NCBI RefSeq assembly: GCF_000802245.2
Contig: NZ_CP021080.1
Location: 4,960,001 to 5,024,000, forward strand
Direction: 5' to 3'
Source of the DNA: Streptomyces pluripotens
GTDB lineage: Bacteria > Actinomycetota > Actinomycetes > Streptomycetales > Streptomycetaceae
Length of the DNA stretch: 64,000 nt
Shown here: positions 8,431 through 18,198 of the stretch, one piece after another
How the letters are laid out: every line of letters begins with the position of its first letter
How positions within the stretch are numbered: position 1 is the first letter of the stretch
Translations under genes and position numbers: made by a program
The notes under the pieces: model-generated
Seen by the model: the letters and a program-made list of their open reading frames with translations, nothing else
Databases searched by the model: none
Told to the model about the DNA's origin: nothing

Positions 8431-10041
8431 TCACTGCCCGGCACCCGCGGTGGCGGGAGGGAGTTCGACCTGGACGCCTGGGTCACCGGCGTCCACCGTG
8501 TAGTCCTCCGGCTCGGTCTCGTCGAAGCCTTCGGGGGCCTTGACGGCCTTCAGGACGACGGTGAGGACCACCGTGACGAGGACGTTCAGCACGAACGCCG
8601 TGAGGCCGATGTAGCCGATCTCGCCGATGCCGGGGATCGCCTTGGCAGAGCCGCCGAAGTGCTTCTGCGCCGGCGAGGCGATCCCGTACGCGGCGACCGT
8701 GCCGTACACCATGCCGGCCGCCCAGCCGGCCAGCAGTGCCCAGCGGTGGAACCAGCGGGTGAACAGGCCGCCGACCAGGGCCGGGAAGGTCTGCAGGATC
8801 CAGATGCCGCCGAGCAGTTGGAAGTTGATGGCCACCGTCTTGTCCATGGTGAGGACGAAGACCAGGGCACCCACCTTGACCAGCAGGGACACGATCTTGG
8901 AGACACGGGTCTCCTGCGCGGCGGTGGCATCCGGTCTGATGAAGTCCTTGTAGACGTTGCGGGTGAAGAGGTTGGCCGCCGCGATGGACATGATGGCCGC
9001 GGGGACCAGGGCGCCGATCGCGATCGCTGCGAAGGCGACTCCGGTGAACCAGTCCGGGAACATGTCCTCGAACAACTGGGGGATGGCCAGTTGTCCGTTG
9101 GTCACCTTCACCCCGGCCGCGATCGCCATGAAGCCGAGCAGTGCCAGCAGGCCCAGCATCACCGAGTACAGCGGCAGGATCGTGGTGTTGCGGCGGATGA
9201 CCTCACGGCTCCTGGATGACAGGGTCGCGGTGATCGAGTGCGGGTACATGAACAGCGCGAGGGCGGAGCCGAGCGCCAGTGTGGCGTAGGTCCACTGCTT
9301 GGCCGGGGCTGGTGTGAGGCCTCCGGCGCCCGTGTCCGCGAACTTCTTGCCCGCCGCGGCGAAGATGTCGTCGAACCCGCCCAGTTTGATCGGGATGTAG
9401 ATGATCGCCACTGCGATGACGATGTAGATCAGTGTGTCCTTGACGAACGCGATCAGCGCGGGTGCCCGCAGACCGGACGAGTAGGTGTAGGCCGCCAGCA
9501 CGCCGAAGGCGATGAGCAGCGGGAGGTCCTTCATGAACCAGCCGGTGCTTTCGCCGCCGCCGACGCCCATCACGTCCAGCACCGCCTGGATGCCCACGAG
9601 TTGGAGCGCGATGTACGGCATCGTTGCCAGGATGCCGGTGAGCGCCACCGCCAGCGACAGGCCCTTCGAGCCGAACCGGCCGCGCACGAAGTCGGAGGTG
9701 GTGACGTATCCGTGGCGGTGCGATACCGACCACAGACGGGGCAGGAAGGTGAAGATCAGCGGGTAGACCAGGATCGTGTACGGCACGGCGAAGAAGCCGG
9801 CCGCACCCGCCGCGTAGATCGCCGCCGGTACGGCGACGAAGGTGTAGGCCGTGTACAGGTCACCGCCGAGCAGGAACCAGGTGATCCAGGTGCCGAACGA
9901 CCGTCCACCCAGTCCCCATTCGTCCAGCGAGTGCTCGTTGTCGGACCTGCGCCAGCGTGCGGCCAGGAAGCCCAGGACCGTGACGGCCAGGAAGAAGAAG
10001 ACGAAGACGCCGAGCGCGACACCGTTGACGCCGTCCTTCAC
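8431..10041 (-). CDS. mctP: sodium:solute symporter, monocarboxylate permease (MctP-like)
   Basis: 536-residue polytopic membrane protein of the SSS family, with about 13 hydrophobic segments. Typical SSS stretches include GLGGRSFGTWITWFLLGGD near the N-terminus and IAIGALVPAAIMSIAAANL centrally. The C-terminal tail is acidic and cytoplasmic. Its GTG start overlaps the stop codon of the upstream DUF3311 gene (GTGA), so the two are translationally coupled. That pairing is typical of MctP-type uptake systems for lactate, pyruvate, acetate and similar acids. The exact substrate is inferred from the pairing. Confidence 0.85.
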   Translation of the reverse strand: MKDGVNGVALGVFVFFFLAVTVLGFLAARWRRSDNEHSLDEWGLGGRSFGTWITWFLLGGDLYTAYTFVAVPAAIYAAGAAGFFAVPYTILVYPLIFTFLPRLWSVSHRHGYVTTSDFVRGRFGSKGLSLAVALTGILATMPYIALQLVGIQAVLDVMGVGGGESTGWFMKDLPLLIAFGVLAAYTYSSGLRAPALIAFVKDTLIYIVIAVAIIYIPIKLGGFDDIFAAAGKKFADTGAGGLTPAPAKQWTYATLALGSALALFMYPHSITATLSSRSREVIRRNTTILPLYSVMLGLLALLGFMAIAAGVKVTNGQLAIPQLFEDMFPDWFTGVAFAAIAIGALVPAAIMSIAAANLFTRNVYKDFIRPDATAAQETRVSKIVSLLVKVGALVFVLTMDKTVAINFQLLGGIWILQTFPALVGGLFTRWFHRWALLAGWAAGMVYGTVAAYGIASPAQKHFGGSAKAIPGIGEIGYIGLTAFVLNVLVTVVLTVVLKAVKAPEGFDETEPEDYTVDAGDPGVQVELPPATAGAGQ

Positions 10042-10310
10042 TTCGCCGCCTCCCCGGTCCGGTCGCCCGCGGCCCTGCGAGATCGCTGGTCGCGCTGCCA
10101 GAGCCGGTAGGCGAGTACCGTGAGCGCGGTGGAGAGCAGCACCCAGAGCATCTGGTACCAGTAGAAGAACGGGATCCCGATGAACGCGGGATCCATCCTG
10201 TTGTACGAGCCGACCCACAGCGTCGCCACGAACGGCGCGACGAGGCACAGGCCGATGATCACTCTGATCGGTGTGACGACCGGTGGTTGCACTTCAGGTG
10301 TTCCGGACAT
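10038..10310 (-). CDS. DUF3311 small membrane protein, partner of the SSS permease
   Basis: 90 residues with two hydrophobic helices (VIIGLCLVAPFVATLWVG and MLWVLLSTALTVLAYRLW) and a basic tail, the layout of DUF3311. It starts with ATG after a GGGGACGGAG region and overlaps the permease start by 4 nt. The family nearly always accompanies SSS permeases and probably assists assembly or function of the transporter. Confidence 0.85.
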   Translation of the reverse strand: MSGTPEVQPPVVTPIRVIIGLCLVAPFVATLWVGSYNRMDPAFIGIPFFYWYQMLWVLLSTALTVLAYRLWQRDQRSRRAAGDRTGEAAK

Positions 10311-10518
10311 GCCGCGGCTCCGTCCCCTCGTTGATCACCTGTGCAATGCGCAGGCAATCTAGGCGACGGTGGCACGGCACGGGAAGACCCCGTCCGGACA
10401 CCGGGAGGCCGGTTCCGGGGGCATACCGGGCCCAACCGGGGCCATTGCGGGTGTGGCGGTCCTGCCCCGGCGTGGTCCGTCCGGGGGTCCGCACCGCACG
10501 CGGACACCCGGTGTGGCT

Positions 10519-11364
<846 letters not shown>

Positions 11365-11418
11365 TCAGGGGTCCACCCGGACGCTCCGTGATCTTCTCTA
11401 TACCTCGCCGGGCCTGCC

Positions 11419-11434
11419 CTTGGTCTGGTCCATT
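11419..11434. promoter_or_regulatory. DasR operator-like site (dre) between dasR and nagB
   Basis: CTTGGTCTGGTCCATT matches the core of the dre consensus ACTGGTCTAGACCACT at 11 of 16 positions, including TGGTCT and CCA. It lies upstream of dasR and downstream of nagB, consistent with autoregulation of dasR. Confidence 0.5.
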
Positions 11435-11518
11435 GGAGGGTGGGCCGACCGGCGGCAGTGCCGTTCGGCCTGCCGCCTGAGCCGCTTGCCTCCGGCTAGT
11501 GCGGCTAGTGCCGCGGCA

Positions 11519-12304
11519 CTAGATCCCCTGCCAGCCGGGCTTGTTGGCGTAGGTGTGCCGGAAGTAGTCGGCCAGCTTGAGTTTGGACGCGGCCGCCTCG
11601 TCGACGACCACCGTGGCATGCGGGTGGAGTTGGAGCGCGGAGGCCGGGCACACTGCTGCCACCGGTCCCTCGACGGTCGCCGCGACCGCGTCCGCCTTGT
11701 TCTCGCCGGTCGCCAGGAGCACCAGGTGCCTGGCCTCCAGGATCGTGCCGATGCCCTGGGTGATGACGTGGTGCGGGACCTGCCGGACGTCACCGCCGAA
11801 GAAGCGGGCGTTGTCGATCCGGGTCTGCTCGGTCAGCGTCTTGATCCGGGTGCGCGAGGCGAGTGAGGAGCACGGCTCGTTGAACCCGATGTGCCCGTCG
11901 GTCCCGATGCCGAGCAGTTGCAGGTCGACCCCGCCCGCTTCGGTGAGTGCGCGGTCGTACGCCTCACAGGCCGCCTGTACGTCCGTGGCTGTGCCGTCCG
12001 GCCCCATGAACGCGTTCATGCCTATTCCGAGTGGTTCCAGCACCTGCCGGTGCAGGACCGAACGGTAGGACTCGGGGTGGTCCGCGGGCAGGCCGACGTA
12101 CTCGTCGAGCTGTGCGATCCGCGCCCGGGAGGCATCCACGGCGCCGGAGCGCACCTTGGCCTTCAGCGCCTGGTAGATGGGCACCGGGGTGGAGCCAGTG
12201 GCCACGCCGAGCAGGGCGTCCGGCCTGCGCCGCAGCAGCTGGGCCATGGCCTCGGCGATCAGCTCGCCACCTGCAGCGGCGTCCGGAACGATGACAACTT
12301 CCAC
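11519..12304 (-). CDS. nagB: glucosamine-6-phosphate deaminase
   Basis: 261-residue enzyme converting glucosamine-6-phosphate to fructose-6-phosphate and ammonia, the last step of aminosugar catabolism. It also controls the level of the DasR effector. Visible motifs are GVATGSTPVPIYQAL (phosphate loop), QLDEYVGLP (catalytic Asp), GIGTDGHIGFNEP (catalytic His/Glu region) and GENKADAV. The GTG at 12304 (VEVVIVPDA) gives the family start and length; the longer frame to 12454 is poor. A clear DasR operator lies about 40 nt upstream. An 18-nt perfect palindrome (11505-11522) spans its stop codon. Confidence 0.95.
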   Translation of the reverse strand: MEVVIVPDAAAGGELIAEAMAQLLRRRPDALLGVATGSTPVPIYQALKAKVRSGAVDASRARIAQLDEYVGLPADHPESYRSVLHRQVLEPLGIGMNAFMGPDGTATDVQAACEAYDRALTEAGGVDLQLLGIGTDGHIGFNEPCSSLASRTRIKTLTEQTRIDNARFFGGDVRQVPHHVITQGIGTILEARHLVLLATGENKADAVAATVEGPVAAVCPASALQLHPHATVVVDEAAASKLKLADYFRHTYANKPGWQGI

Positions 12305-12344
12305 GCTGGGCCTGCCGTTCTGGAGAGGGCTCTGTGCGTCTCTG

Positions 12345-12360
12345 TGTGGTTTAGACCAAT
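12345..12360. promoter_or_regulatory. DasR operator (dre) upstream of nagB
   Basis: TGTGGTTTAGACCAAT contains the almost palindromic core TGGTTTAGACCA of the dre consensus. It lies 41 nt upstream of the nagB start, as expected for a repressor site in the promoter or leader. Confidence 0.85.
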
Positions 12361-12963
12361 CTAGCAGAACCGGTGTTCGCCGGAGCGTCCTCGTGGCGTC
12401 CCTCCGGGATCGGTCGCCGCCGCGGCGGGCCCCTTTTCTAGGAGGCGCTGTCACACGCGTGCCGTGGTGACAGTCCGGGACGGTTGTCGGGCTCTACGCC
12501 GACGTCCGCGGCCTTTGTCGGCCGCGCCCCCGCCGAGGAGCCCACCGCGCGTGCGGTTGGCCGTCGTGCGCATCCTGCGTGGTGGGGCCGCCGAGCGACC
12601 CCGCCCGCCCCCACGGCTGTCTGGCCGTCCACACCGCCACCCACTGCACCACCCCGAGGTGCGGGAGTTGCTGCGCGATGGGCGCAATGCCGGTACCGCC
12701 GCCGTGGAGTCCTGGATCCGGGTGGACCTGTCGGCCGGATGCCTTCTGGCCGGCGCCGATGCCGCCACCCCCGCGCCCGGCGCACTGGTGCGATGGTCCA
12801 GGGCGTGTCCCAGCAGGCGCGCGACGGGGTGAGCCGGGGGGAACGGAAGCACTCGCGGAAATTGCCGCGGTTATCTGGCCCCACGACTAACCTGGGCGGG
12901 CTAGGCTTCGTGGCATCGGGTGCCAGTCTGCGCCGCATGCTGCCCGCGCCATGGACACGTCTT

Positions 12964-12979
12964 CATGGTCTAGTCCACA
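12964..12979. promoter_or_regulatory. orphan DasR operator-like site
   Basis: CATGGTCTAGTCCACA matches the dre consensus at 12 of 16 positions, including TGGTCTAG and CCAC. It lies 228 nt upstream of the plus-strand histidine kinase and far from nagB. It may control the kinase or be left over from lost das genes. Confidence 0.5.
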
Positions 12980-13206
12980 ATCCAAGTGAACAAGCCTCCG
13001 TCTTCCCCGCACAGGAAGGCGGACCGAGGATCCGGAGCTCTCTGCCCTGACTGCCCCGGCTCCTCGACCTTCGGCCGACCGGGACCGCACACCCCGCGGC
13101 CGATGATGCTCCGGGCTGCGGTGCCGGGAGGGTTGAGGGTCCCTTCCAGGCGCCGCGGCCCGCGGGTGTTTTCCGGCCATCCGTCGGCCCCGGGTACGCT
13201 CGCATC

Positions 13207-14682
13207 GTGCCCTCCATGAACGAACTCGTACGCCAGCACACGGCCCTCGATGACTCCGACCTCGAGTGGCTGCACCTGCTGGTCTCGGAGTGGCAACTGC
13301 TCTCCGACCTCTCCTTCGCCGACCTGGTCCTGTGGGTGCCCACCCGCGATGGCACGCGGTACGTCTCGGTCGCCCAGATGCGCCCCAACACCGGCCCCAC
13401 CTCCTACCAGGACGACATGGTCGGCCATCTCGTGCCGAGGGGCCGTCGGCCCATGCTGGACGCGGCGCTCGATGAGGGCCGGATCGTGCGTGAAGGTGAC
13501 CCTGAGTGGCGCGAAGAAGTCCCGGTACGGGTCGAGTCCATCCCCGTGCGGCGTGAGGGTCGCGTCCTCGGAGTGATCGCCCGCAACACCAATCTGCTCA
13601 CCGTGCGCACTCCGAGCCGTCTGGAGCTGACCTACCTCCAGAGCGCCTCCGACCTGGCGCAGATGATCGCGGCCGGCGCCTTCCCCTTCCCCGACCAGCA
13701 GGTCGACATGGACGCTTCGCCGCGCGTCGGCGACGGCCTGATCCGGCTGGACGCCGACGGCACCGTCCAGTACGCCTCCCCGAACGCCCTCTCCGCCTAC
13801 CACCGTCTCGGCCTGGCCGCCGACCTGGTCGGCCAGCACCTGGGTCAGGCCACCGCCGGGCTGGCTCCGACCCGGGGCCCGGTGGACGAGGCGCTGGCCA
13901 AGGTGGCCAGCGGCTGGGCGCCGCGCGAGTTCGAGATCGAGACCAATGACGGGGTGATCCAGTTCAGGGCCATCCCGCTCAAACCCAAGGGCACCCGTAT
14001 CGGCTCGCTGGTGCTGCTCCGGGACGTCACCGAACTCCGGCGCCGTGAACGTGAGTTGATCACCAAGGACGCGACCATCCGGGAGATCCACCACCGGGTG
14101 AAGAACAACCTCCAGACGGTGGCCGCCCTGCTGCGTCTCCAGGCCCGTCGCATTGAATCCGAGCGTGGTCGGGAGGCTCTGGAGGAGGCCGTGCGTCGGG
14201 TCGGTTCGATCGCCATCGTGCATGAGACGTTGTCCCAGAACCTGGACGAGCGGGTGGAGTTCGACGACATCGCCGACCGGGTGCTGGCGATGGTCGCCGA
14301 GATCTCTCCGGGGAAGGTGACCGGTCGGCGCACCGGACGGTTCGGGATACTCGACGCCGAGGTCGCCACTCCCCTGTCGATGGTCCTCACCGAGGTCCTG
14401 CAGAACGCACTGGAGCACGGCTTCCGGTCCGGTGACACCGGCACGGTCGAGGTGTCGGCGGCCCGCGGTGGTACCACCAAGGAGGCGCGCCTCCTGGTCA
14501 CCGTCCAGGATGACGGCGTTGGTCTGCCCGAGGGCTTCGATCCGCACCGCTCGGGAAACCTGGGCCTGCAGATCGTGCGGACGCTGGTGGAAGGCGAGTT
14601 GGGCGGCTCGTTCGACATGGTTCCGGCCCCCGGGCGAGGCACCCGGGTGATCCTGGACATTCCGGTGCGGGCACAGAAATAG
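13207..14682 (+). CDS. cytosolic sensor histidine kinase, PdtaS type
   Basis: 491 residues without membrane segments. The N-terminal half carries a GAF-like and then a PAS-like sensor domain. The kinase core has the HisKA_2 motif EIHHRVKNNLQTV (phospho-acceptor His near residue 295), the N-box LTEVLQNALEHGF, and the G-boxes DDGVGLPEGF and GNLGLQIVRTL. This family usually signals to an antiterminator (ANTAR) response regulator; none is adjacent, so the partner is elsewhere. The GTG at 13207 is 7 nt from a TACGCT -10-like element and may be leaderless; an ATG at 13216 is the alternative. Confidence 0.9.
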   Translation: MPSMNELVRQHTALDDSDLEWLHLLVSEWQLLSDLSFADLVLWVPTRDGTRYVSVAQMRPNTGPTSYQDDMVGHLVPRGRRPMLDAALDEGRIVREGDPEWREEVPVRVESIPVRREGRVLGVIARNTNLLTVRTPSRLELTYLQSASDLAQMIAAGAFPFPDQQVDMDASPRVGDGLIRLDADGTVQYASPNALSAYHRLGLAADLVGQHLGQATAGLAPTRGPVDEALAKVASGWAPREFEIETNDGVIQFRAIPLKPKGTRIGSLVLLRDVTELRRRERELITKDATIREIHHRVKNNLQTVAALLRLQARRIESERGREALEEAVRRVGSIAIVHETLSQNLDERVEFDDIADRVLAMVAEISPGKVTGRRTGRFGILDAEVATPLSMVLTEVLQNALEHGFRSGDTGTVEVSAARGGTTKEARLLVTVQDDGVGLPEGFDPHRSGNLGLQIVRTLVEGELGGSFDMVPAPGRGTRVILDIPVRAQK

Positions 14683-14754
14683 GCTCGTCGCCCATAGGCT
14701 CGTCGCCCGGTCTTTTTGCGGCTGCGGCTTTCGTCGAGGAATTGTTGCGCACAG

Positions 14755-14790
14755 CAAAAAGCCCCGGACCATCGTTGGTCCGGGGCTCGT
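14755..14790 (-). terminator. Rho-independent terminator of wblE
   Basis: The arms AGCCCCGGACC and GGTCCGGGGCT pair perfectly around ATCGTT. On the minus strand the hairpin is followed by TTTTTGCTG, so it terminates wblE. It may also stop the converging kinase transcript. Confidence 0.85.
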
Positions 14791-14879
14791 GCTCGATACT
14801 GCGCGCTGCGGCTCGGGGCGGGAGATGCGTACGTGCCGTACGCGCCGCCAAGCTCAGGCTGTTAGCAGGGGTGGGTTTG

Positions 14880-15137
14880 TCAGGCGGAAGCCTGACGGGC
14901 CCGGTTGCGGGCGGCGCGGCGCTTCATGGCGCGGCGCTCGTCCTCGCTGAGACCACCCCAGACGCCGGAGTCCTGACCGGACTCAAGCGCCCACTGCAGA
15001 CACTGCTCGATCACCGGGCAGCGACGGCAGACGGCCTTGGCTTCCTCGATCTGCAGCAGCGCGGGACCGGTGTTGCCGATGGGGAAGAAGAGCTCGGGGT
15101 CTTCCTCGCGGCAAACGGCGTTGTGACGCCAGTCCAT
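14880..15137 (-). CDS. wblE: WhiB-family iron-sulfur transcription factor WblE
   Basis: 85 residues with the four invariant cysteines (C9, C37, C40, C46) that hold a redox- and NO-sensitive 4Fe-4S cluster. The GVWGG turn follows in SGVWGGLSEDERR, and the C-terminus is very basic (AMKRRAARNRARQA) and contacts DNA. WhiB proteins usually act by binding region 4 of the principal sigma factor. The ATG at 15137 has AAGGAGAGG about 8 nt upstream. The protein is close to the S. coelicolor WblE sequence as I remember it. It is monocistronic, with a long leader and its own terminator. Confidence 0.93.
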   Translation of the reverse strand: MDWRHNAVCREEDPELFFPIGNTGPALLQIEEAKAVCRRCPVIEQCLQWALESGQDSGVWGGLSEDERRAMKRRAARNRARQASA

Positions 15138-15481
15138 GGCTGCTACCTCTCCTTGGTGTTCTCAGTAGGTTCTACTGATGTATTACATGCACGTTGCTTG
15201 TGAATGTGAACGCTTTCACGAATCCCCCAACAAGGGAAGGGCCTACCGTCGAGTCTTCCTCGGCGTGGTCCTTGGTTTGAAGAGGGGTTCCGGTGATCAG
15301 TGGAGGCCGGTGTTGCGGGCCGTCCCGATCGCCACGTAGAGACTCGCAAACCTCAGCGGCGGATACAACCCCTTCCGGAAAGTTTTTTTTGATTCCTCGG
15401 TGTCGACTAGGTCACAGCCGTACTTCCATGGGGTGGATCCTGGCCTAAACGTTCGAGTGAAAGGACTTTTGCCCGTTCCGC
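15138..15481 (-). promoter_or_regulatory. 344-bp wblE upstream region
   Basis: No gene is seen. The region is AT-rich for this genome, with an A8 tract on the minus strand near 15381-15388. A possible wblE promoter reads TTCACA, 19 nt, TAATAC, ending about 40 nt before the start codon. It also separates wblE from the upstream lipid-kinase gene. Confidence 0.4.
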
Positions 15482-16450
15482 TCACACAATCACACGCAGT
15501 GCACGGCGTACGCCTGTGAACGTCACGCTCGTACGCAGCCCCAGGTGGTCACCGTCCATCTGTAGCGGCAGGGGCGCCTTCGAATGCAAGGTGAACCGGT
15601 CCAGATCGTGTAGTGAGACGACATGCTTGCCATGGGGGCCGCGCTCGGGGGACGAAGTGAGCAACTGGGTGCCATACCGGGCAACCGCGGTCGTCGACAG
15701 ACGGCTGAGACCGAGTACGTCGATGCCGGTGTCGAACGAGGCCTTAGGTGATGTGTACATCGGGCGATTGCCGAGATACGTCCAAGGGGACGTGTTCGAG
15801 ACTATGGCGACGACAAGATCGTCGAGTGGCTCCGCATCGGGCCGTTCCAGCGTGATCGCCCCGCGCCGACGGTTCGGCTCCCCGAGGAACTGCCGGACCA
15901 CCTGACGCACGTACAACGCGTGCGTCGACTTCTTGCCGCGCTCGCGCTGCTGTTCGACCCGGCCGACCACGCCGGCATCGAAGCCCAGGCCGGCGTTGAA
16001 GGTGAACCAGCGGTCCGGGACCGCCTCGTCCTCGGTGCCCGGTGTGCCTGAAGTGAGCCCTAGGCCGACGACCCGCTCCCGGCGCTCGCGCAGTGCGTCC
16101 AGCAACGCACCGGTGGCCTCGACGGGGTCGTTCGGCAACCCCAGGGCGCGGGCGAAGACGTTCGTGGAGCCGCCGGGTACGACGGCGAGCCCGGGGAGCC
16201 GCTCCGGAGCCGGACCCGCGTGCAGGAGGCCGTTGACGACCTCGTTGACCGTGCCGTCGCCACCGAGCGCCACGACCATGTCGACGTCATCGCTCTCCGC
16301 GGCCTGCCGCCCCAGGTCGCGTGCGTGGCCGCGGTACTCGGTGGTGACCGCTTCCAGCTTCATCTCGCTCGCCAGTGCATGGATCAGCACGTCACGCCTG
16401 CGTGCGCTTGTGGTGGTTGCCGCCGGATTGACCACGAGGAGTGCACGCAT
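15482..16450 (-). CDS. diacylglycerol kinase-family lipid kinase
   Basis: 322 residues of the DAGK/sphingosine-kinase fold. The N-terminus is VVNPAATTTSARR, and the nucleotide-binding signature VVALGGDGTVNEVVNGL is followed by VPGGSTNVFARALGLP. The C-terminal beta-sandwich ends in LPLQMDGDHLG, the conserved Q(M)DGE/D element. It probably phosphorylates diacylglycerol or a related lipid at the membrane inner face. The ATG at 16450 (MRALLVVNPAATT) is the family start; longer frames are spurious. It is divergent from the membrane protein at 16597. Confidence 0.9.
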   Translation of the reverse strand: MRALLVVNPAATTTSARRRDVLIHALASEMKLEAVTTEYRGHARDLGRQAAESDDVDMVVALGGDGTVNEVVNGLLHAGPAPERLPGLAVVPGGSTNVFARALGLPNDPVEATGALLDALRERRERVVGLGLTSGTPGTEDEAVPDRWFTFNAGLGFDAGVVGRVEQQRERGKKSTHALYVRQVVRQFLGEPNRRRGAITLERPDAEPLDDLVVAIVSNTSPWTYLGNRPMYTSPKASFDTGIDVLGLSRLSTTAVARYGTQLLTSSPERGPHGKHVVSLHDLDRFTLHSKAPLPLQMDGDHLGLRTSVTFTGVRRALRVIV

Positions 16451-16596
16451 GCAAGGCAGCGTACCTACTGGGGGGTACCCGGCCCAGCGCGAGGTAGGGA
16501 TCAGGTAAGAGGTGCGGTCGTGACCCTGGACGCCGGCGGGATACGAGGAGCGGGGTGCGCGGGGGCGCTCCAGAGGGCTAGGGCTACCCTGCTGGG

Positions 16597-17058
16597 GTGA
16601 GCAGTGAGCAGAACCCCGTCCCGGAGACCGCCGAAGCCGCCGTGGTCGCCGCAGCCGCGCAGCCCCGTCCACGCCGGCTGACGTATGCGGCCGCTCTGGC
16701 CGCGTGTGAGGGGATCGCGCTGGTGGCCGGCGGCCTGTGGGTGATGGTCCTCGGACTCACCGGTGCCCCGGACGACCGGCAGCAGGCCGTGACCCTGGGG
16801 ATCACCCTGGCCGTGCTCGCCCTGCTGCCGCTGCTGGCCGCGCGCGGGCTGCTGCTGCGCCGCGGCTGGAGCCGGGGACCCGCGGTGATCACTCAGGTCA
16901 TGGCTCTGCCGGTGGCCTACAACTTGCTCCAGGCCGACAGCATGGCCGTCCCGGCCGGGATCGTGCTCGCGGTCGTCGCCGTGGCGGCGCTGGTACTGCT
17001 CGTCAACGGTGAGACCACCCGGGCCCTCGGTATCAAGGGGCCGGGCCGGGCCGACTGA
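16597..17058 (+). CDS. four-helix integral membrane protein of unknown function
   Basis: 153 residues with an Ala/Pro-rich cytoplasmic start and four hydrophobic segments (ALAACEGIALVAGGLWVMVL, LGITLAVLALLPLLAARGLL, VITQVMALPVAYNLL, AGIVLAVVAVAALVLLV). I do not recognise a functional motif. The GTG at 16597 lies 7 nt after a TACCCT hexamer (16585-16590), suggesting leaderless transcription. It ends 6 nt from the converging sigH stop. Confidence 0.8.
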   Translation: MSSEQNPVPETAEAAVVAAAAQPRPRRLTYAAALAACEGIALVAGGLWVMVLGLTGAPDDRQQAVTLGITLAVLALLPLLAARGLLLRRGWSRGPAVITQVMALPVAYNLLQADSMAVPAGIVLAVVAVAALVLLVNGETTRALGIKGPGRAD

Positions 17059-17064
17059 GCGCTC

Positions 17065-18198
17065 CTACTCCTCCACCAGCAGCTTCTCCCGCAGCTGGGC
17101 CAGCGTGCGGGCCAACAGTCGGGAGACGTGCATCTGGGAGATGCCGACCTCCTGCGCGATCTGCGACTGGGTCATGTTCCCGAAGAAGCGCAGCAGCAGG
17201 ATTCGCTTCTCGCGCGGCGGTAGATCCTCCAGCAGCGGCTTGAGGGACTCGCGGTACTCCACGCCTTCCAGCGCCTCGTCCTCGGCGCCAAGGGTGTCCG
17301 CGACCGCCGGGGACTCGTCGTCGGTATCGGGGACGTCCAGGGACAGCGTGGAATACGCGTTGGCGGACTCCAGGCCCTCCAGGACCTCTTCCTCGGAGAT
17401 GGCGAGCTTCTCCGCCAACTCGTGGACCGTGGGGGAGCGGCCGTGCAACTGGGACAGCTCGGCCGTCGCCGTGGTCAGCGCGAGCCGTAGTTCCTGTAGC
17501 CGACGCGGCACGCGCACCGCCCAGCCCTTGTCGCGGAAATGGCGCTTGATCTCGCCGACGACGGTCGGGGTGGCATACGTGGAGAATTCCACGCCGCGCT
17601 CCGGGTCGAACCGGTCGACCGACTTGATCAGGCCGATCGTGGCCACCTGCGTGAGGTCGTCCAGCGGTTCGCCACGGTTGCGGAACCGGCGTGCGAGGTG
17701 CTCCACGAGCGGCAGGTGCATACGGACCAGCTGGTTGCGAAGCTCCGCGTACCTCGCGCTGCCCGGGTCCAGTGTGCGTAGCTCGACGAACATCGCCCGG
17801 GCCCCGCTGCGGTCCTGGGCGTCGTGCTGTGCGGCCTGCACGGCCGCCGCGCCCAGCGCGCCGTCCTCGGCGTTTCGCTCGTGCTCGCTCATCGTCCCGC
17901 CCGTAGCCCTTCCCCGAGCCCCCGGCTTCGCGCGGCCGGCGGGTTCCGCCCCGCCGTGCTCCCGCGAAGGTGCGCCTTGCACGGCACCGTCGGTGCCGTC
18001 CTGCGCGGAATCGGCCTCCGGATGTGGCCTGGCCTGCTCGGGGATGCCGTCGATGCCGTCCATCATGCGCCGGGAACCGCCCTGAGGGCCGTCCCCGGGG
18101 GCCTCGGCGGCTCCCGGCCGGAAGGCGCCTCCGTCTCCGGCCGGCAGTTCCCGTGTGCCGCGCTCTTCGTCCCGCACCGAACCGTCCCCGTTCCTCAC
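17065..18198 (-). CDS. sigH: SigB-family alternative sigma factor SigH with N-terminal extension
   Basis: 377 residues from the GTG that overlaps the upstream anti-sigma stop codon (GTGA). The sigma core begins near MSEHERNAED and shows region 2 (LVEHLARRFRNRGEPLDDLTQVA, DPERGVEFSTYATPT), region 3 and a region 4 helix-turn-helix (MTQSQIAQEVGISQMHVSRLL). About 100 Gly/Pro/Glu-rich residues precede the core. A shorter product could start at the in-frame ATG at 17892, agreeing with the multiple SigH forms known in S. coelicolor. It directs stress (osmotic) and developmental genes. A SigB-type promoter lies upstream of the operon. Confidence 0.9.
   Translation of the reverse strand: MRNGDGSVRDEERGTRELPAGDGGAFRPGAAEAPGDGPQGGSRRMMDGIDGIPEQARPHPEADSAQDGTDGAVQGAPSREHGGAEPAGRAKPGARGRATGGTMSEHERNAEDGALGAAAVQAAQHDAQDRSGARAMFVELRTLDPGSARYAELRNQLVRMHLPLVEHLARRFRNRGEPLDDLTQVATIGLIKSVDRFDPERGVEFSTYATPTVVGEIKRHFRDKGWAVRVPRRLQELRLALTTATAELSQLHGRSPTVHELAEKLAISEEEVLEGLESANAYSTLSLDVPDTDDESPAVADTLGAEDEALEGVEYRESLKPLLEDLPPREKRILLLRFFGNMTQSQIAQEVGISQMHVSRLLARTLAQLREKLLVEE

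Larger units (their letters stand above)
12305..13206. other. 900-bp region between nagB and the histidine kinase without a secure gene
   Basis: Besides the nagB operator and a second dre-like site at 12964-12979, I see no recognisable protein. A plus-strand frame from 12464 to 12832 has good third-position GC in its second half (HPEVRELLRDGRNAG, AAVESWIRVDLSAG), but a low-complexity start and no clear ribosome binding site. It may be a remnant or a small unknown gene. Immediately before 13207 a TACGCT -10-like hexamer (13195-13200) lies 7 nt from the kinase start. Confidence 0.4.

Noticed and set aside
11505..11522. 18-nt perfect palindrome spanning the nagB stop codon as a DasR operator
   Set aside because: CTAGTGCCGCGGCACTAG lacks the TGGTCTAGACCA core; it is more likely part of a 3'-end structure or chance.
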